Source: Rhizobiaceae bacterium (GTDB taxonomy: Bacteria; Pseudomonadota; Alphaproteobacteria; Rhizobiales; Rhizobiaceae). From it: 64,000 bases of DNA. A program made the translations under genes and the position numbers. This document shows, piece after piece, positions 20,941-28,613 of this stretch; the first letter of the stretch is position 1; each line of letters opens with the position of its first letter. The DNA lies in NCBI GenBank assembly GCA_017644005.1, contig JAEPMJ010000002.1:248001-312000 (forward strand), in the 5' to 3' direction. The notes beneath the pieces are model-generated. The model ran no database searches. It was not told the origin of the DNA and saw only the letters and a program-made list of their open reading frames with translations.

Positions 20941-20963
20941 CGGATGCATCGCGCATCCGTTTT
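20941..20963 (+). terminator. Hairpin with T tract between bufA1 and bufB, possible attenuator
   Basis: CGGATGC and GCATCCG pair around a 5-base loop and run into TTTT, 29 bases after the bufA1 stop. As bufB, bufC and doxX follow in the same direction, it is likely a partial terminator that makes precursor mRNA more abundant than enzyme mRNA. Confidence 0.65.
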
Positions 20964-20976
20964 GGGGCGGGGGTCT

Positions 20977-21005
20977 GGGGCAGAAGGCGTGTAGCTTTCT
21001 GCCCC
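20977..21005 (+). other. Second hairpin before bufB
   Basis: GGGGCAGAA pairs perfectly with TTCTGCCCC over an 11-base loop, 13 bases after the first hairpin and 44 bases before the bufB start. It has no clean T tract, so it may protect the 3' end of bufA1 mRNA or the 5' end of a processed bufB mRNA. Confidence 0.5.
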
Positions 21006-21048
21006 TTCTGCATCGTGCAATAATTGCAGCCACCGCCGGGAAGGTGCC

Positions 21049-21957
21049 ATGAACCATCATGTTTCGACCGTGAACGCAGCACAGCGCTTTCCGCGCTTCG
21101 CAATCGAAGGCCTGTCCGGCGCCAGTTTCAAGCCCGAGCACTTCGAAGCGATTGCGAATGACGGCGAGTTCGATGGCTTTCTGGAGGTTCATGCCGAAAA
21201 CTACATGGGTGACGGAGGCCCGCCACACAGGCAACTCGCGGCCATGCGCGGGCGTTTTCCCCTCTCCCTGCATGGCGTTTGCATGTCGATAGGCGGCCAG
21301 GGTGAACTCGACTCCGACCATCTGGCGCGTTTTGCAGCGCTTGTGCGCCGCTACGAACCGACACTGGTTTCGGAACACCTCGCATGGTCGACACATGACG
21401 ACGTGTTCCTGAACGACCTCCTGCCGCTGCCTTACACGTCTGAAACGCTGGCCCGCGTGACCACCCATATCGACCAGGTTCAGGAGGCGATAGGCAGGCC
21501 GTTGCTCCTGGAGAATCCGTCAACCTATCTGCTGTTTGAGGAATCAACCTTCTCCGAAACCGACTTCCTGGACGAAGTCACCGAGCGTACCGGCTGCGGC
21601 CTGTTGCTCGACGTCAACAACGTCTTTGTCTCCGCCACCAACCATGGCACATCTGCTCTGGATTATCTGGCACAGTTCCCACTCGAGAAAGTCGGCGAAA
21701 TCCACCTCGCCGGTCATGCCGAACAGGATGATGGCGAAGGCCACGTGCTGTTGATCGACAGTCATGACGGTCCCGTCGCCGACCCTGTGTGGAAACTCTA
21801 CGAGATCGTCATTGGCCAATGCGGTCCGATCCCGACCCTCGTCGAATGGGACAACGATGTCCCCGGCTGGCCGGTCCTGAAATCTGAGGCCGCCGCCGCA
21901 CGCGCGATAATGAACCGGCACGCCGGTACTTTCATGCTTGGCCGCCGTCATGCCTGA
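21049..21957 (+). CDS. bufB: DUF692-family MNIO enzyme of the bufferin operon
   Basis: A 302-residue multinuclear non-heme iron oxidase (DUF692, TIM-barrel). Metal and active-site blocks are [73 protein letters not shown] and [10 protein letters not shown]. In characterised relatives, MNIO enzymes convert cysteines of the precursor peptide to thiooxazole-type groups. The precursor is the gene upstream; bufC overlaps the 3' end and probably delivers the peptide. Confidence 0.9.
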   Translation: MNHHVSTVNAAQRFPRFAIEGLSGASFKPEHFEAIANDGEFDGFLEVHAENYMGDGGPPHRQLAAMRGRFPLSLHGVCMSIGGQGELDSDHLARFAALVRRYEPTLVSEHLAWSTHDDVFLNDLLPLPYTSETLARVTTHIDQVQEAIGRPLLLENPSTYLLFEESTFSETDFLDEVTERTGCGLLLDVNNVFVSATNHGTSALDYLAQFPLEKVGEIHLAGHAEQDDGEGHVLLIDSHDGPVADPVWKLYEIVIGQCGPIPTLVEWDNDVPGWPVLKSEAAAARAIMNRHAGTFMLGRRHA

Positions 21958-22717
21958 CGCCGCGTATGAGCAGGGTTTTCGTGCCGCAATCCTCGACCCG
22001 ACGGCAGAAACGCCCGCGGGGCTGACAAGCGCTTTTGGCGGCATGCCCAGGAAACGCTTCGACGTTTACCGCAACAACGTAACCGTCAGCCTGACCACAG
22101 CGCTTGCCGACATCTTTCCCGCCGTCAGCCGGATCGTCGGCGAAGAACGTTTTGCCGATCTTGCGCGACTTTTCGTGCGCGCCCACCCGCCAGAATCACC
22201 GCTGCTTTTCCGCTACGGCGAAAATTTCGCCGCGTTCATCGAAGCGTTCGCACCGGCGGCTACCATGCCTTATCTGGCTGACGTGGCCAGGTTGGAACAT
22301 GCTTGGCTGACTGCCTATCACGCGGCAGATGCAGCGCCGCTTGCGCCTGAGATGCTCTCGGCGATCCCGCCCGAGGAATTGCCGCACGCTAAGTTTGAAA
22401 CGCACCCGGCGACAGTACTGATACGCTCGCAATATGCGGCCGTCTCCATCTTCAACGCCAACCGTGAAGAACGGGAGCGGCAGCGCATCAACGCTGGCAT
22501 TCCTGAAAACGGATTGGTCACCCGGCCCGAGCTCGCCGTCAGGCTCACGGCGGTTACCGGCGGCGACGCCACGTTCCTGCACGCGCTGATGTCCGGGAAT
22601 ACACTGGCCGAAGCAGCCGAGGCGGCCGTCGTCGCCGACACCGCATTTGATCTGTCGGCAGCGATCGGCCTGGTGCTCACCAGCGGCGCCTTTGTAGCCG
22701 TGCACGTCGAATCATGA
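21950..22717 (+). CDS. bufC: DUF2063-family partner of the MNIO enzyme
   Basis: A 255-residue protein with the N-terminal HvfC/BufC (DUF2063) domain at about 5-95 ([41 protein letters not shown]). The C-terminal part of about 150 residues is more variable. These proteins bind the precursor and present it to the MNIO enzyme, as RiPP recognition elements do. The start chosen is ATG, overlapping bufB by 8 bases, so translation is probably coupled; a TTG 12 bases upstream is the alternative. Confidence 0.85.
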   Translation: MPDAAYEQGFRAAILDPTAETPAGLTSAFGGMPRKRFDVYRNNVTVSLTTALADIFPAVSRIVGEERFADLARLFVRAHPPESPLLFRYGENFAAFIEAFAPAATMPYLADVARLEHAWLTAYHAADAAPLAPEMLSAIPPEELPHAKFETHPATVLIRSQYAAVSIFNANREERERQRINAGIPENGLVTRPELAVRLTAVTGGDATFLHALMSGNTLAEAAEAAVVADTAFDLSAAIGLVLTSGAFVAVHVES

Positions 22718-22727
22718 GGAAAGCGAA

Positions 22728-23315
22728 ATGAGTGCCCTGATCTCAATATACGATACGCTGGTCAGACTGGCCGACCGGGTCACGCGTGGCTGGTTCTTTG
22801 GCCTGTTCGCCCGGTTCACCTTCGCCTCGGTACTCTATTTCTATTTCCTCAATTCAGCGAAGACCAAAGTCGGCGACGGCCTTCTCGGCTTTTTCAGCGT
22901 CTCCGACAACGCCTATTACCAGATCGCTCTTCCTGCGGTCGAAGCGGCGGGCGGCGATGTTTCGCAGGTCGCGTTCTTCCCCTGGACGCTTGTTGTAGTT
23001 GCCGGCACCTATGCGGAATTCGTCCTGCCGCTGCTGATCATCGCAGGATTGTTCACCCGCATCGCTTCGGTCGGCATGATCGTCTTCATCGCCGTGCAAT
23101 CCTATGTCGATATCGCCGTACATCAGGTTGGCGCCAAGACGGTTGGTGCGATGTTCGACCGGTTCTCCGACGGACTCATCGCGGACCAGCGGCTGCTGTG
23201 GATTTTCCTGCTGGTTTATCTCGCGGTGCGTGGCGCCGGCGCGCTTTCCATCGACCGGCTGCTCACGGCAAGGCGCGAAAGCAACCGCCCCCCACAGGCC
23301 AACGTCGCGATCTGA
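22728..23315 (+). CDS. DoxX family membrane protein of the bufferin operon
   Basis: A 195-residue protein with four hydrophobic segments (FARFTFASVLYFYFL, FPWTLVVVAGTYAEFVLPLL, ASVGMIVFIAVQSYVDIAV and LLWIFLLVYLAVRGAGAL), typical of DoxX. A DoxX gene commonly closes bufferin/DUF692 operons and probably supplies a membrane redox step. The start is 10 bases after bufC, with GAGGAAAG upstream. Confidence 0.88.
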   Translation: MSALISIYDTLVRLADRVTRGWFFGLFARFTFASVLYFYFLNSAKTKVGDGLLGFFSVSDNAYYQIALPAVEAAGGDVSQVAFFPWTLVVVAGTYAEFVLPLLIIAGLFTRIASVGMIVFIAVQSYVDIAVHQVGAKTVGAMFDRFSDGLIADQRLLWIFLLVYLAVRGAGALSIDRLLTARRESNRPPQANVAI

Positions 23316-23326
23316 CGCCGGCACGT

Positions 23327-23354
23327 AAAAAAGCGGCGCCCTTGCGGGCGCCGC
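23327..23354 (-). terminator. Intrinsic terminator of hsp20
   Basis: On the minus strand a perfect 9-bp GC-rich stem (GCGGCGCCC with GGGCGCCGC, 4-base loop) is followed by TTTTTT. It lies 27 bases after the hsp20 stop. Read the other way it could also stop rightward transcripts from the bufferin operon, though without a T tract. Confidence 0.8.
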
Positions 23355-23381
23355 CTCCTGACTGGCAGGTCCGACCGCTGG

Positions 23382-23846
23382 TCAGGCGGCTTTGGCTTCG
23401 ATCTGCTGAGCCTTCTTGCCGCCGCCGTTCGCGATCGCGATCTTGCGTGGCTTCATCTCTTCGGGAATGTTCCGCTTCAGCTCGATGTGAAGCAGTCCGT
23501 TCTGCAGTTCGGCACCGTTGACCTCAACGAAATCGGCAAGCTGGAACCGGCGCTCGAACGCCCTGGCGGCAATGCCGCGGTACAGGAACTCGTTCGTATC
23601 CTCGCGCTCCTCGGCTTTTTCGCCTTTCACAGTCAATACGTTGCGGTGCGCTTCGATGGAAATTTCCTTCTCGTCGAAGCCGGCAACGGCCATTGAAATG
23701 CGGTACGCGTCATCGCCCGTACGTTCGATATTGTAGGGCGGATAGGTCTGGCCGTTGTCGGGCTGACCAAGCGTGTCGAGCATGCTGAAAAGGCGGTCGA
23801 AACCGACTGTGGAACGGTAAAGCGGGGAAAAGTCGACGTGACGCAT
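23382..23846 (-). CDS. Small heat-shock protein, Hsp20/IbpA family
   Basis: A 154-residue chaperone. The N-terminus (RHVDFSPLYRSTVGFDRLFS) matches rhizobial IbpA/HspH. The alpha-crystallin domain covers about 35-125 (YRISMAVAGFDEKEISIEA, FLYRGIAARAFERRFQLAD), and the I-x-I-like motif is replaced by a short tail with EEMKPRKIAIANG. It holds unfolding proteins as oligomers. The ATG is fixed by AGAGGA 7 bases upstream; that site lies inside a ROSE-like hairpin, and a sigma32-type promoter is about 100 bases upstream. Confidence 0.92.
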   Translation of the reverse strand: MRHVDFSPLYRSTVGFDRLFSMLDTLGQPDNGQTYPPYNIERTGDDAYRISMAVAGFDEKEISIEAHRNVLTVKGEKAEEREDTNEFLYRGIAARAFERRFQLADFVEVNGAELQNGLLHIELKRNIPEEMKPRKIAIANGGGKKAQQIEAKAA

Positions 23847-23925
23847 GTGTCTGTCCTCTTTCAAGCAACAATGTTTGCGTTTGACCCCTTCGGCGAAACG
23901 CCTTTGGCCGTTTCGCACGGGTCAG
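23847..23925 (-). promoter_or_regulatory. ROSE-like RNA thermometer leader of hsp20
   Basis: The 5' UTR folds into two elements. A distal hairpin (23883-23923) pairs GACCC with GGGTC and GCGAAACG with CGTTTCGC. A proximal one places TTGCT opposite the AGAGGA ribosome site just before the start codon, with a 6-base loop. A UYGCU box paired with the Shine-Dalgarno is the hallmark of ROSE elements, known for rhizobial small heat-shock genes. Heat would melt it and free the ribosome site. The fold is read by eye. Confidence 0.7.
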
Positions 23926-23953
23926 TGGCCCCTTCCTGGCGACCACGACACTG

Positions 23954-23982
23954 ATTTGGGTGCCCCGTTCGGCCATTTCAAG
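23954..23982 (-). promoter_or_regulatory. Sigma32 (RpoH)-type promoter of hsp20
   Basis: CTTGAAA (-35, 23982-23976) and CCCAAAT (-10, 23960-23954) lie 15 bases apart, close to the CTTGAAA/CCCATNT consensus. The transcript would start near 23946, giving a leader of about 100 bases, which is the length needed for the ROSE-like element. Confidence 0.7.
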
Positions 23983-24271
23983 AGTTTCGCCCAACCCGCG
24001 ATGAACGGCAGATGAACGCCGGTTTCCGGAACCGTTCACACAGCCTCGGATAGCTTCCACACTCAACGCTGGAGATCGGCGGCCGATGTGCCGCCTCTTG
24101 AGCCGGAGCCGGGTGCAACGTCCCTTCCGCCCGGAACCGACAGAAGGCTGGGCAGGACCGTGAGGTCTGCCCGGCCTTCGTCTCGTCTGGGCGCTGCCGC
24201 GATTGGCTTTGCGTTTTGTCCCGGTGCCTTTTATTCAGTCGTCCCTGGGGACGGGCAAAGCGACGGTCGCG

Positions 24272-25240
24272 ATGGATATAAGGGCGGGACAGCTTTTCGA
24301 AACGGACGGTAACCCCGTCCCGCCCAGAACGCGTGCGGGCACGATCGCTATGCAAGACGGCACGATCGTCCGCTATGCACGTTTCGAAGCAACGGGCCGG
24401 CCGCTGAAAGGCACGGTGCTTCTGATCCAGGGTCGCAATGAATGCATCGAAAAGTACTTTGAAACCGCGTCGGATCTTACCGCACGCGGTTTTGCGGTTC
24501 TGACCTATGATCTGCGCGGGCAAGGCGGCTCGGATCGGCTGATAGCCGATCCGCAACGGGGTTATATTGACAGCTTCGACCAGTATGTCGGGGATCTGGA
24601 GGAAGTTTTCGAGAATATTGCCCTGCCCGATTGCAGGCCACCCTACTATGCTGTGGCGCATTCCACCGGCGGCCTGATCGCGCTCCTTGCCGCCCCGCAG
24701 ATGATCAACCGCATACGGCGCATGGTACTGACAGCTCCTCTGCTCGCATTTGCAAGGAGCGCTGTCTCCATGCCGCGCCTGCACCGAATCGCGAGCATTC
24801 TCTACTTTTTCGGCATGGGAACACGGTATCTGGGTTCGGGACCTCGTCCCGCAGAACCGCCGCCGTTCTCCACCAATGTCCTGACGACCGACCGCAGCCG
24901 CTTTGCACGCAACCAGCTAATCTACAAAGAGCACCGGGAATTGGCCCTGGGCGGCCCCACGGTCGCATGGATTCGCGCGGTATGTCAGGCAGTTGAGCGG
25001 GTGACCGATCCGGCATTCATGGCCCGCATCCATATTCCGACCCTGTTCGTCGTTGCCGGATCGGACGAAGTGGTTTCCACACCCGCAACGGAAGACTATG
25101 CCGAACGGCTGCGGTCGGGGTCGCTGCTTACGGTCGACGGAGCACGTCACGAACTGCTTCAGGAAACCGACCTCTATCGCGAGCAGGTTCTTGCCGCATT
25201 CGATGCCTTTATCCCGGGTTCCGACGAAGCTGCGTTCTGA
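24272..25240 (+). CDS. Alpha/beta hydrolase, lysophospholipase-like
   Basis: A 322-residue protein of the serine-hydrolase fold. It has the oxyanion region LLIQGRNECIEKYFE, a nucleophile elbow AHSTGG in YYAVAHSTGGLIALLAA, an acid in VVAGSDEVVS and the C-terminal His in DGARHELLQE. This resembles PldB/monoglyceride-lipase-type hydrolases. The frame is open back to a TTG at 24203; I chose the ATG before DIRAGQLFE because relatives begin near there, but its ribosome site is weak. Confidence 0.8.
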   Translation: MDIRAGQLFETDGNPVPPRTRAGTIAMQDGTIVRYARFEATGRPLKGTVLLIQGRNECIEKYFETASDLTARGFAVLTYDLRGQGGSDRLIADPQRGYIDSFDQYVGDLEEVFENIALPDCRPPYYAVAHSTGGLIALLAAPQMINRIRRMVLTAPLLAFARSAVSMPRLHRIASILYFFGMGTRYLGSGPRPAEPPPFSTNVLTTDRSRFARNQLIYKEHRELALGGPTVAWIRAVCQAVERVTDPAFMARIHIPTLFVVAGSDEVVSTPATEDYAERLRSGSLLTVDGARHELLQETDLYREQVLAAFDAFIPGSDEAAF

Positions 25241-25245
25241 ACCTG

Positions 25246-26013
25246 TCAGACATCGGCAACAAACGCCCGCGCCTGTTCGTGCAGCCTGGCATTCGCGGCG
25301 GCGATGATATTGCCGCCATTTTCCGGGCGCCCGCCGTCGAACGTCGTCACAACTCCGCCCGCCTGCTCGATGATCGGTATGAGTGCCGCAATGTCGTAGG
25401 CGTTGAGCCCTGGCTCGACGACCAAATCGACATGGCCCGACGCCAGCATCGCATAGGCGTAGCAATCTGTACCGTAGCGCGCGAGCCGTACTTCGTTCTC
25501 CAGACGGTCATAGGCTTCGCGCTGAACCCGACTGAACAGCGCCGGTGTCGTCGTGCACATCGTCGCGTCCGACAGGCTTTCCACATGGCTGGTTGAAAGC
25601 CGCTGTCTGGCCTGCCGGTGTTCAAGGAAGGCACCGCTGCCATCGGCCACATAAAGCTCGCCGGTGAAGGGCTGCGACATCATCCCGGCGACAGCGCGAC
25701 CGGCAGCCGTTAATCCGACGAGCGTTCCCCAGAGCGGAATACCGGAAATGAAGGCGCGTGTGCCGTCAATGGGATCAACGACCCACTGGCGCGATGCGCC
25801 AGCATTGGAGAGCCCGAACTCTTCCCCCAGGATACCATCTTCAGGAAAAGTCTCACTGATCAGGGCGCGGATGACACGCTCGGCTTCGCGGTCAGCCTCG
25901 GTAACGGGATCAAACCCGGTGCCCAGCTTGTTGATTACGGTGGGCAGCTGCCGAAATCGCGGCAATGTCTCGTTCGCGGCGGCCGCTGCCAGAGCGCGCA
26001 TGAATTCTTGCAT
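25246..26013 (-). CDS. hisN: Histidinol-phosphatase, inositol-monophosphatase family
   Basis: A 255-residue Mg2+-dependent phosphatase. IMPase motifs are DPVTEADREAERV, GEEFG, WVVDPIDGTRAFISGIPLWG and DCYAYAMLASGHVDLVVE. HisN-type members remove phosphate from L-histidinol-phosphate in histidine synthesis. Other IMPase activities cannot be excluded, but the GTRAFISG variant and length fit HisN. An upstream in-frame ATG would add 17 residues of non-conserved sequence. Confidence 0.85.
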   Translation of the reverse strand: MQEFMRALAAAAANETLPRFRQLPTVINKLGTGFDPVTEADREAERVIRALISETFPEDGILGEEFGLSNAGASRQWVVDPIDGTRAFISGIPLWGTLVGLTAAGRAVAGMMSQPFTGELYVADGSGAFLEHRQARQRLSTSHVESLSDATMCTTTPALFSRVQREAYDRLENEVRLARYGTDCYAYAMLASGHVDLVVEPGLNAYDIAALIPIIEQAGGVVTTFDGGRPENGGNIIAAANARLHEQARAFVADV

Positions 26014-26121
26014 TTCGTCCACTTGTTCCGCCTTTCGATAACCTTCCCGATCTACGCGATTCACGCGCAGCCGAAGACGGTGTCGCCTCGCGATGCTGTC
26101 GTTTTCCCCGAGTTAGCCGGT

Positions 26122-27012
26122 CTATTCGGCGGCCAGAGGTGGCGCTTCGAGATAAAAATCGGGCAAGGTGGTGAGCTCCGCAGCGAAACGTGTCAGATCA
26201 TGTGCCAGTGCGGCGTAGCCGCTTGCCTTCTCGTAAGTCCGTTCGTTCAAATACAATCCGCGATTGACCTCGATCTGAAGCGCGTGAAGACCGCGGTTTG
26301 GTCGCCCGTAATGTTCGGTGATGAAGCCTCCTGCGTAAGGCTTGTTGTGCGCAACCGTGTAGCCCATCTCGGCAAGGAGACCGATGGCATGCTCCGTAAG
26401 GGCGGCCGAGGCTGAAGCGCCGAAGCGGTCGCCGACAATGAAATCCGGCCGGATGCCGCTGTCGCCGACACGAATGCTGGCGGGCATCGAATGACAGTCG
26501 ACAAGCACCGCATAACCGAACCTGGCATGTGTTCGCGCAAACAGCCGTTTGAGCGTTTCGTGGTAGGGTTTGTAAAGAAACTCGATGCGATCCGCCGCTT
26601 CCTGCAAGGGCAGCTTGCCGCCATAGATGTCGAGCCCCTCGCCGACCAGGCGCGGGACAGTACCGAGCCCGCCCGCAACGCGGGGCGAACGCACATTCGC
26701 AAATGCCGGCAATGGCTGCGCAAACATGCGCGGGTCCAATTCCCAGGGCTCGCGGTTCACATCGAGATAGGCGCGTGGAAAATTGGCCGCCAGAAGCGGG
26801 GCGCCCAGCCGCACCACACCGCCAAACAGCTCGTCCACATAGCAGTCTTCCGACCTGCGAATCGTGTCGGCATCAAGCTTCGCCATGGCGAGAAATCTGT
26901 CCGGATAAAACCGGCCGCTATGCGGCGAATTGAAGACAAACGGCACGCGCTGCTCCGCCGCCTCTGCCAGGGTAAAAGGCCCAACAGAGACAAAATCCCT
27001 GGCCGCCGTCAT
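26122..27012 (-). CDS. N-formylglutamate amidohydrolase
   Basis: A 296-residue zinc hydrolase of the FGase family, which splits N-formylglutamate to glutamate and formate, the last step of one histidine-degradation route. Characteristic blocks are VFNSPHSGRFYP, RRSEDCYVDELF, NFPRAYLDVNREPWELDP, VDCHSMPA and LQIEVNRGLYLNE. No other hut genes are in view. Some relatives act on N-formimino compounds. It ends 109 bases from the hisN start on the same strand. Confidence 0.9.
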   Translation of the reverse strand: MTAARDFVSVGPFTLAEAAEQRVPFVFNSPHSGRFYPDRFLAMAKLDADTIRRSEDCYVDELFGGVVRLGAPLLAANFPRAYLDVNREPWELDPRMFAQPLPAFANVRSPRVAGGLGTVPRLVGEGLDIYGGKLPLQEAADRIEFLYKPYHETLKRLFARTHARFGYAVLVDCHSMPASIRVGDSGIRPDFIVGDRFGASASAALTEHAIGLLAEMGYTVAHNKPYAGGFITEHYGRPNRGLHALQIEVNRGLYLNERTYEKASGYAALAHDLTRFAAELTTLPDFYLEAPPLAAE

Positions 27013-27212
27013 CGCACACGCATGAAGTTCGGTTTCATGATCCGAGCGTGCCTAATATCGCCGCCCCTGTCCAGCCGCGCTATGTGGAGCAAAGAAGCAA
27101 CACCACAGCGGCAGCGCCCTTCCATTCACTTGATGTTTACCTGACACCGCGCATATAGCGGTATGGTTAACGGGCAGTCCGCCCGAAGGGTATCAAGCTG
27201 TCGGAATTGGCA

Positions 27213-27575
27213 ATGGCACGAATTCTCCTTGCGGAAGATGACGAGGACATGCGCCGCTTTCTGGTCAAGGCGCTGGAGCGGGCGGGGCACGACGTGGTCG
27301 ACTTCGACAATGGGGCGTCCGCATATGAAAGACTGCGCGAGGAAGCGTTCTCCCTTCTTCTGACCGATATCGTGATGCCCGAGATGGACGGCATCGAGCT
27401 TGCGCGCCGCGCCACCGAACTCGACCCCGACCTCAAGGTGATGTTCATTACCGGCTTTGCCGCAGTTGCCCTGAACCCGGATTCGAACGCGCCGAAGGAT
27501 GCCAAGATCCTCTCCAAGCCGTTCCATCTGCGCGATCTCGTGAACGAGGTCGACCGTATGCTGGCAGCCGCCTGA
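27213..27575 (+). CDS. cpdR: Response regulator CpdR
   Basis: A single-domain receiver of 120 residues with no output domain. The acidic pocket (AEDDEDMRRFL), the phospho-acceptor in LLLTDIVMPEMDG and the Lys of LSKPFHLRDLVNEVD are intact, and the stretch FITGFAAVALNPDS is typical of rhizobial CpdR. In Caulobacter and Sinorhizobium, unphosphorylated CpdR brings ClpXP to the pole and promotes degradation of cell-cycle regulators; phosphate arrives from CckA through ChpT. A TTG 6 bases upstream is an alternative start. Confidence 0.92.
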   Translation: MARILLAEDDEDMRRFLVKALERAGHDVVDFDNGASAYERLREEAFSLLLTDIVMPEMDGIELARRATELDPDLKVMFITGFAAVALNPDSNAPKDAKILSKPFHLRDLVNEVDRMLAAA

Positions 27576-27646
27576 CCAGGGTCGGCCATTGCACCGACAC
27601 CTCTATTGACCGCGACCAGCCGGTATGCTGTAAGCGCGCCTCGGAT

Positions 27647-27721
<75 letters not shown>

Positions 27722-27790
27722 TCCAAGATACTGACAACACTATGGAATTTTCGCGCAACACGCTGCGTACATAGTGATCCTGAGGTTCAA

Positions 27791-27907
27791 ATGAACCTTC
27801 GCCGCTTCAACCGCTCATTCTACCTGGTGGTCGCCATCGTAATAATCATGGCGGCATTACAGGTGGCGAAGTACGGAATATGGGCTTTGAATATCATCGC
27901 CAGCTAG
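27791..27907 (+). CDS. Small single-span membrane protein
   Basis: A 38-residue reading frame starting MNLRRFNRSFYLVVAIVII, with one transmembrane segment (about residues 11-34) after a basic N-terminus. GAGG lies 5 bases before the ATG. It starts 69 bases after the tRNA and is the first prophage frame. No family recognised; coding status rests on the ribosome site and membrane pattern alone. Confidence 0.4.
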   Translation: MNLRRFNRSFYLVVAIVIIMAALQVAKYGIWALNIIAS

Positions 27908-28146
27908 CGCCGGTCCGGCCACCCATCTGCCCGCGCTGGCGGTGAGACAATGATTGCATTGGCCTTCTCGCCACACACAGAGCAGCGTAGTTTCGGCAAG
28001 AGCGCACCCCGCGTAGCCGAATGATCGGCACCTAGCCTTGTCGCCAATGCCGGCAGATCAAGCGCCCTGTTATGCCCTGCCGGGCAATAGGCGGTGATCG
28101 TATAGCCGTTGTCGATGCATTCCTGCAATGTGCCGTTGACGCGCAT
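27904..28146 (-). CDS. Small cysteine-motif phage protein
   Basis: An 80-residue protein with YCPAGHNRALDLPALATRLG and a C-terminal CSVCGEKANAII. The CxxxH plus CxxC arrangement suggests one zinc site. Similar small proteins occur in rhizobial prophages and are annotated as hypothetical. It is the last leftward gene. A GTG 6 bases upstream is another possible start; an inverted repeat covers the start region. Confidence 0.65.
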   Translation of the reverse strand: MRVNGTLQECIDNGYTITAYCPAGHNRALDLPALATRLGADHSATRGALLPKLRCSVCGEKANAIIVSPPARADGWPDRR

Positions 28147-28148
28147 TG

Positions 28149-28172
28149 CCACACAGTATCAGATTTGTGTGG
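28149..28172. promoter_or_regulatory. Inverted repeat between two divergent small phage genes
   Basis: CCACACA and TGTGTGG form a perfect 7-bp dyad around a 10-base spacer, placed in the 40-base gap between divergent starts. It is suited to an operator acting on both genes. No regulator is known. Confidence 0.35.
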
Positions 28173-28185
28173 TATGCTGTCAGGC

Positions 28186-28365
28186 ATGGAATACGACGCA
28201 ATCACCGAATTGGCACGGTCCATGTATCTGGCCGAAACGCCAAGAGGCATATGGGCTGCCGAAGATGAGGCAACCCGGCTCTATTGGATGCGTCGGGCTG
28301 CTTTAAGAGCCGACTCGGAACCGCAAAAGGCGCTTCAGGACGGTGAGTTTAACCGGCACCGCTGA
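28186..28365 (+). CDS. Small phage protein, unknown function
   Basis: A 59-residue rightward protein beginning MEYDAITELARSMYLAETP, mostly helical, with the segment TRLYWMRRAALRA. Not recognised. It is divergent from the zinc-motif gene and overlaps the end of the convergent membrane-protein gene by about 30 bases. Confidence 0.45.
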   Translation: MEYDAITELARSMYLAETPRGIWAAEDEATRLYWMRRAALRADSEPQKALQDGEFNRHR

Positions 28366-28613
28366 ATAGCCAGCTCCATAACCAGCCGGTCTATGCCCTT
28401 TGCGGTCAACGGCACCTCGATCTTTTCCGCCGATTCATCCGAACCGATGGTGATCAGGAGCGAGGCAAGCCGGAAATCCGCATTCGGAACGGCACTGACC
28501 GAATACCTTGTCGGCGGCTTTTGTCTATCCGGCAGGAACGAGGCCATGAACAACACCACATAGGCCACTATCGACAGCAGCCCGGTAAGCAGCCATGCGA
28601 GGGCGGCGCGCAT
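28335..28613 (-). CDS. Small membrane-anchored phage protein
   Basis: A 92-residue protein with one N-terminal transmembrane segment (ALAWLLTGLLSIVAYVVLFM) and a soluble tail of about 65 residues rich in beta-type residues. The start directly follows the stop of the metallophosphoesterase gene upstream, so translation is probably coupled. In this position an i-spanin or holin-accessory role is possible, but nothing specific is recognised. Confidence 0.6.
   Translation of the reverse strand: MRAALAWLLTGLLSIVAYVVLFMASFLPDRQKPPTRYSVSAVPNADFRLASLLITIGSDESAEKIEVPLTAKGIDRLVMELAIQRCRLNSPS

Noticed and set aside
27738..27776. 7-bp inverted repeat CACTATG/CATAGTG after the tRNA
   Set aside because: The arms are short and 25 bases apart with no T tract; a chance dyad or part of an attachment region cannot be told apart.
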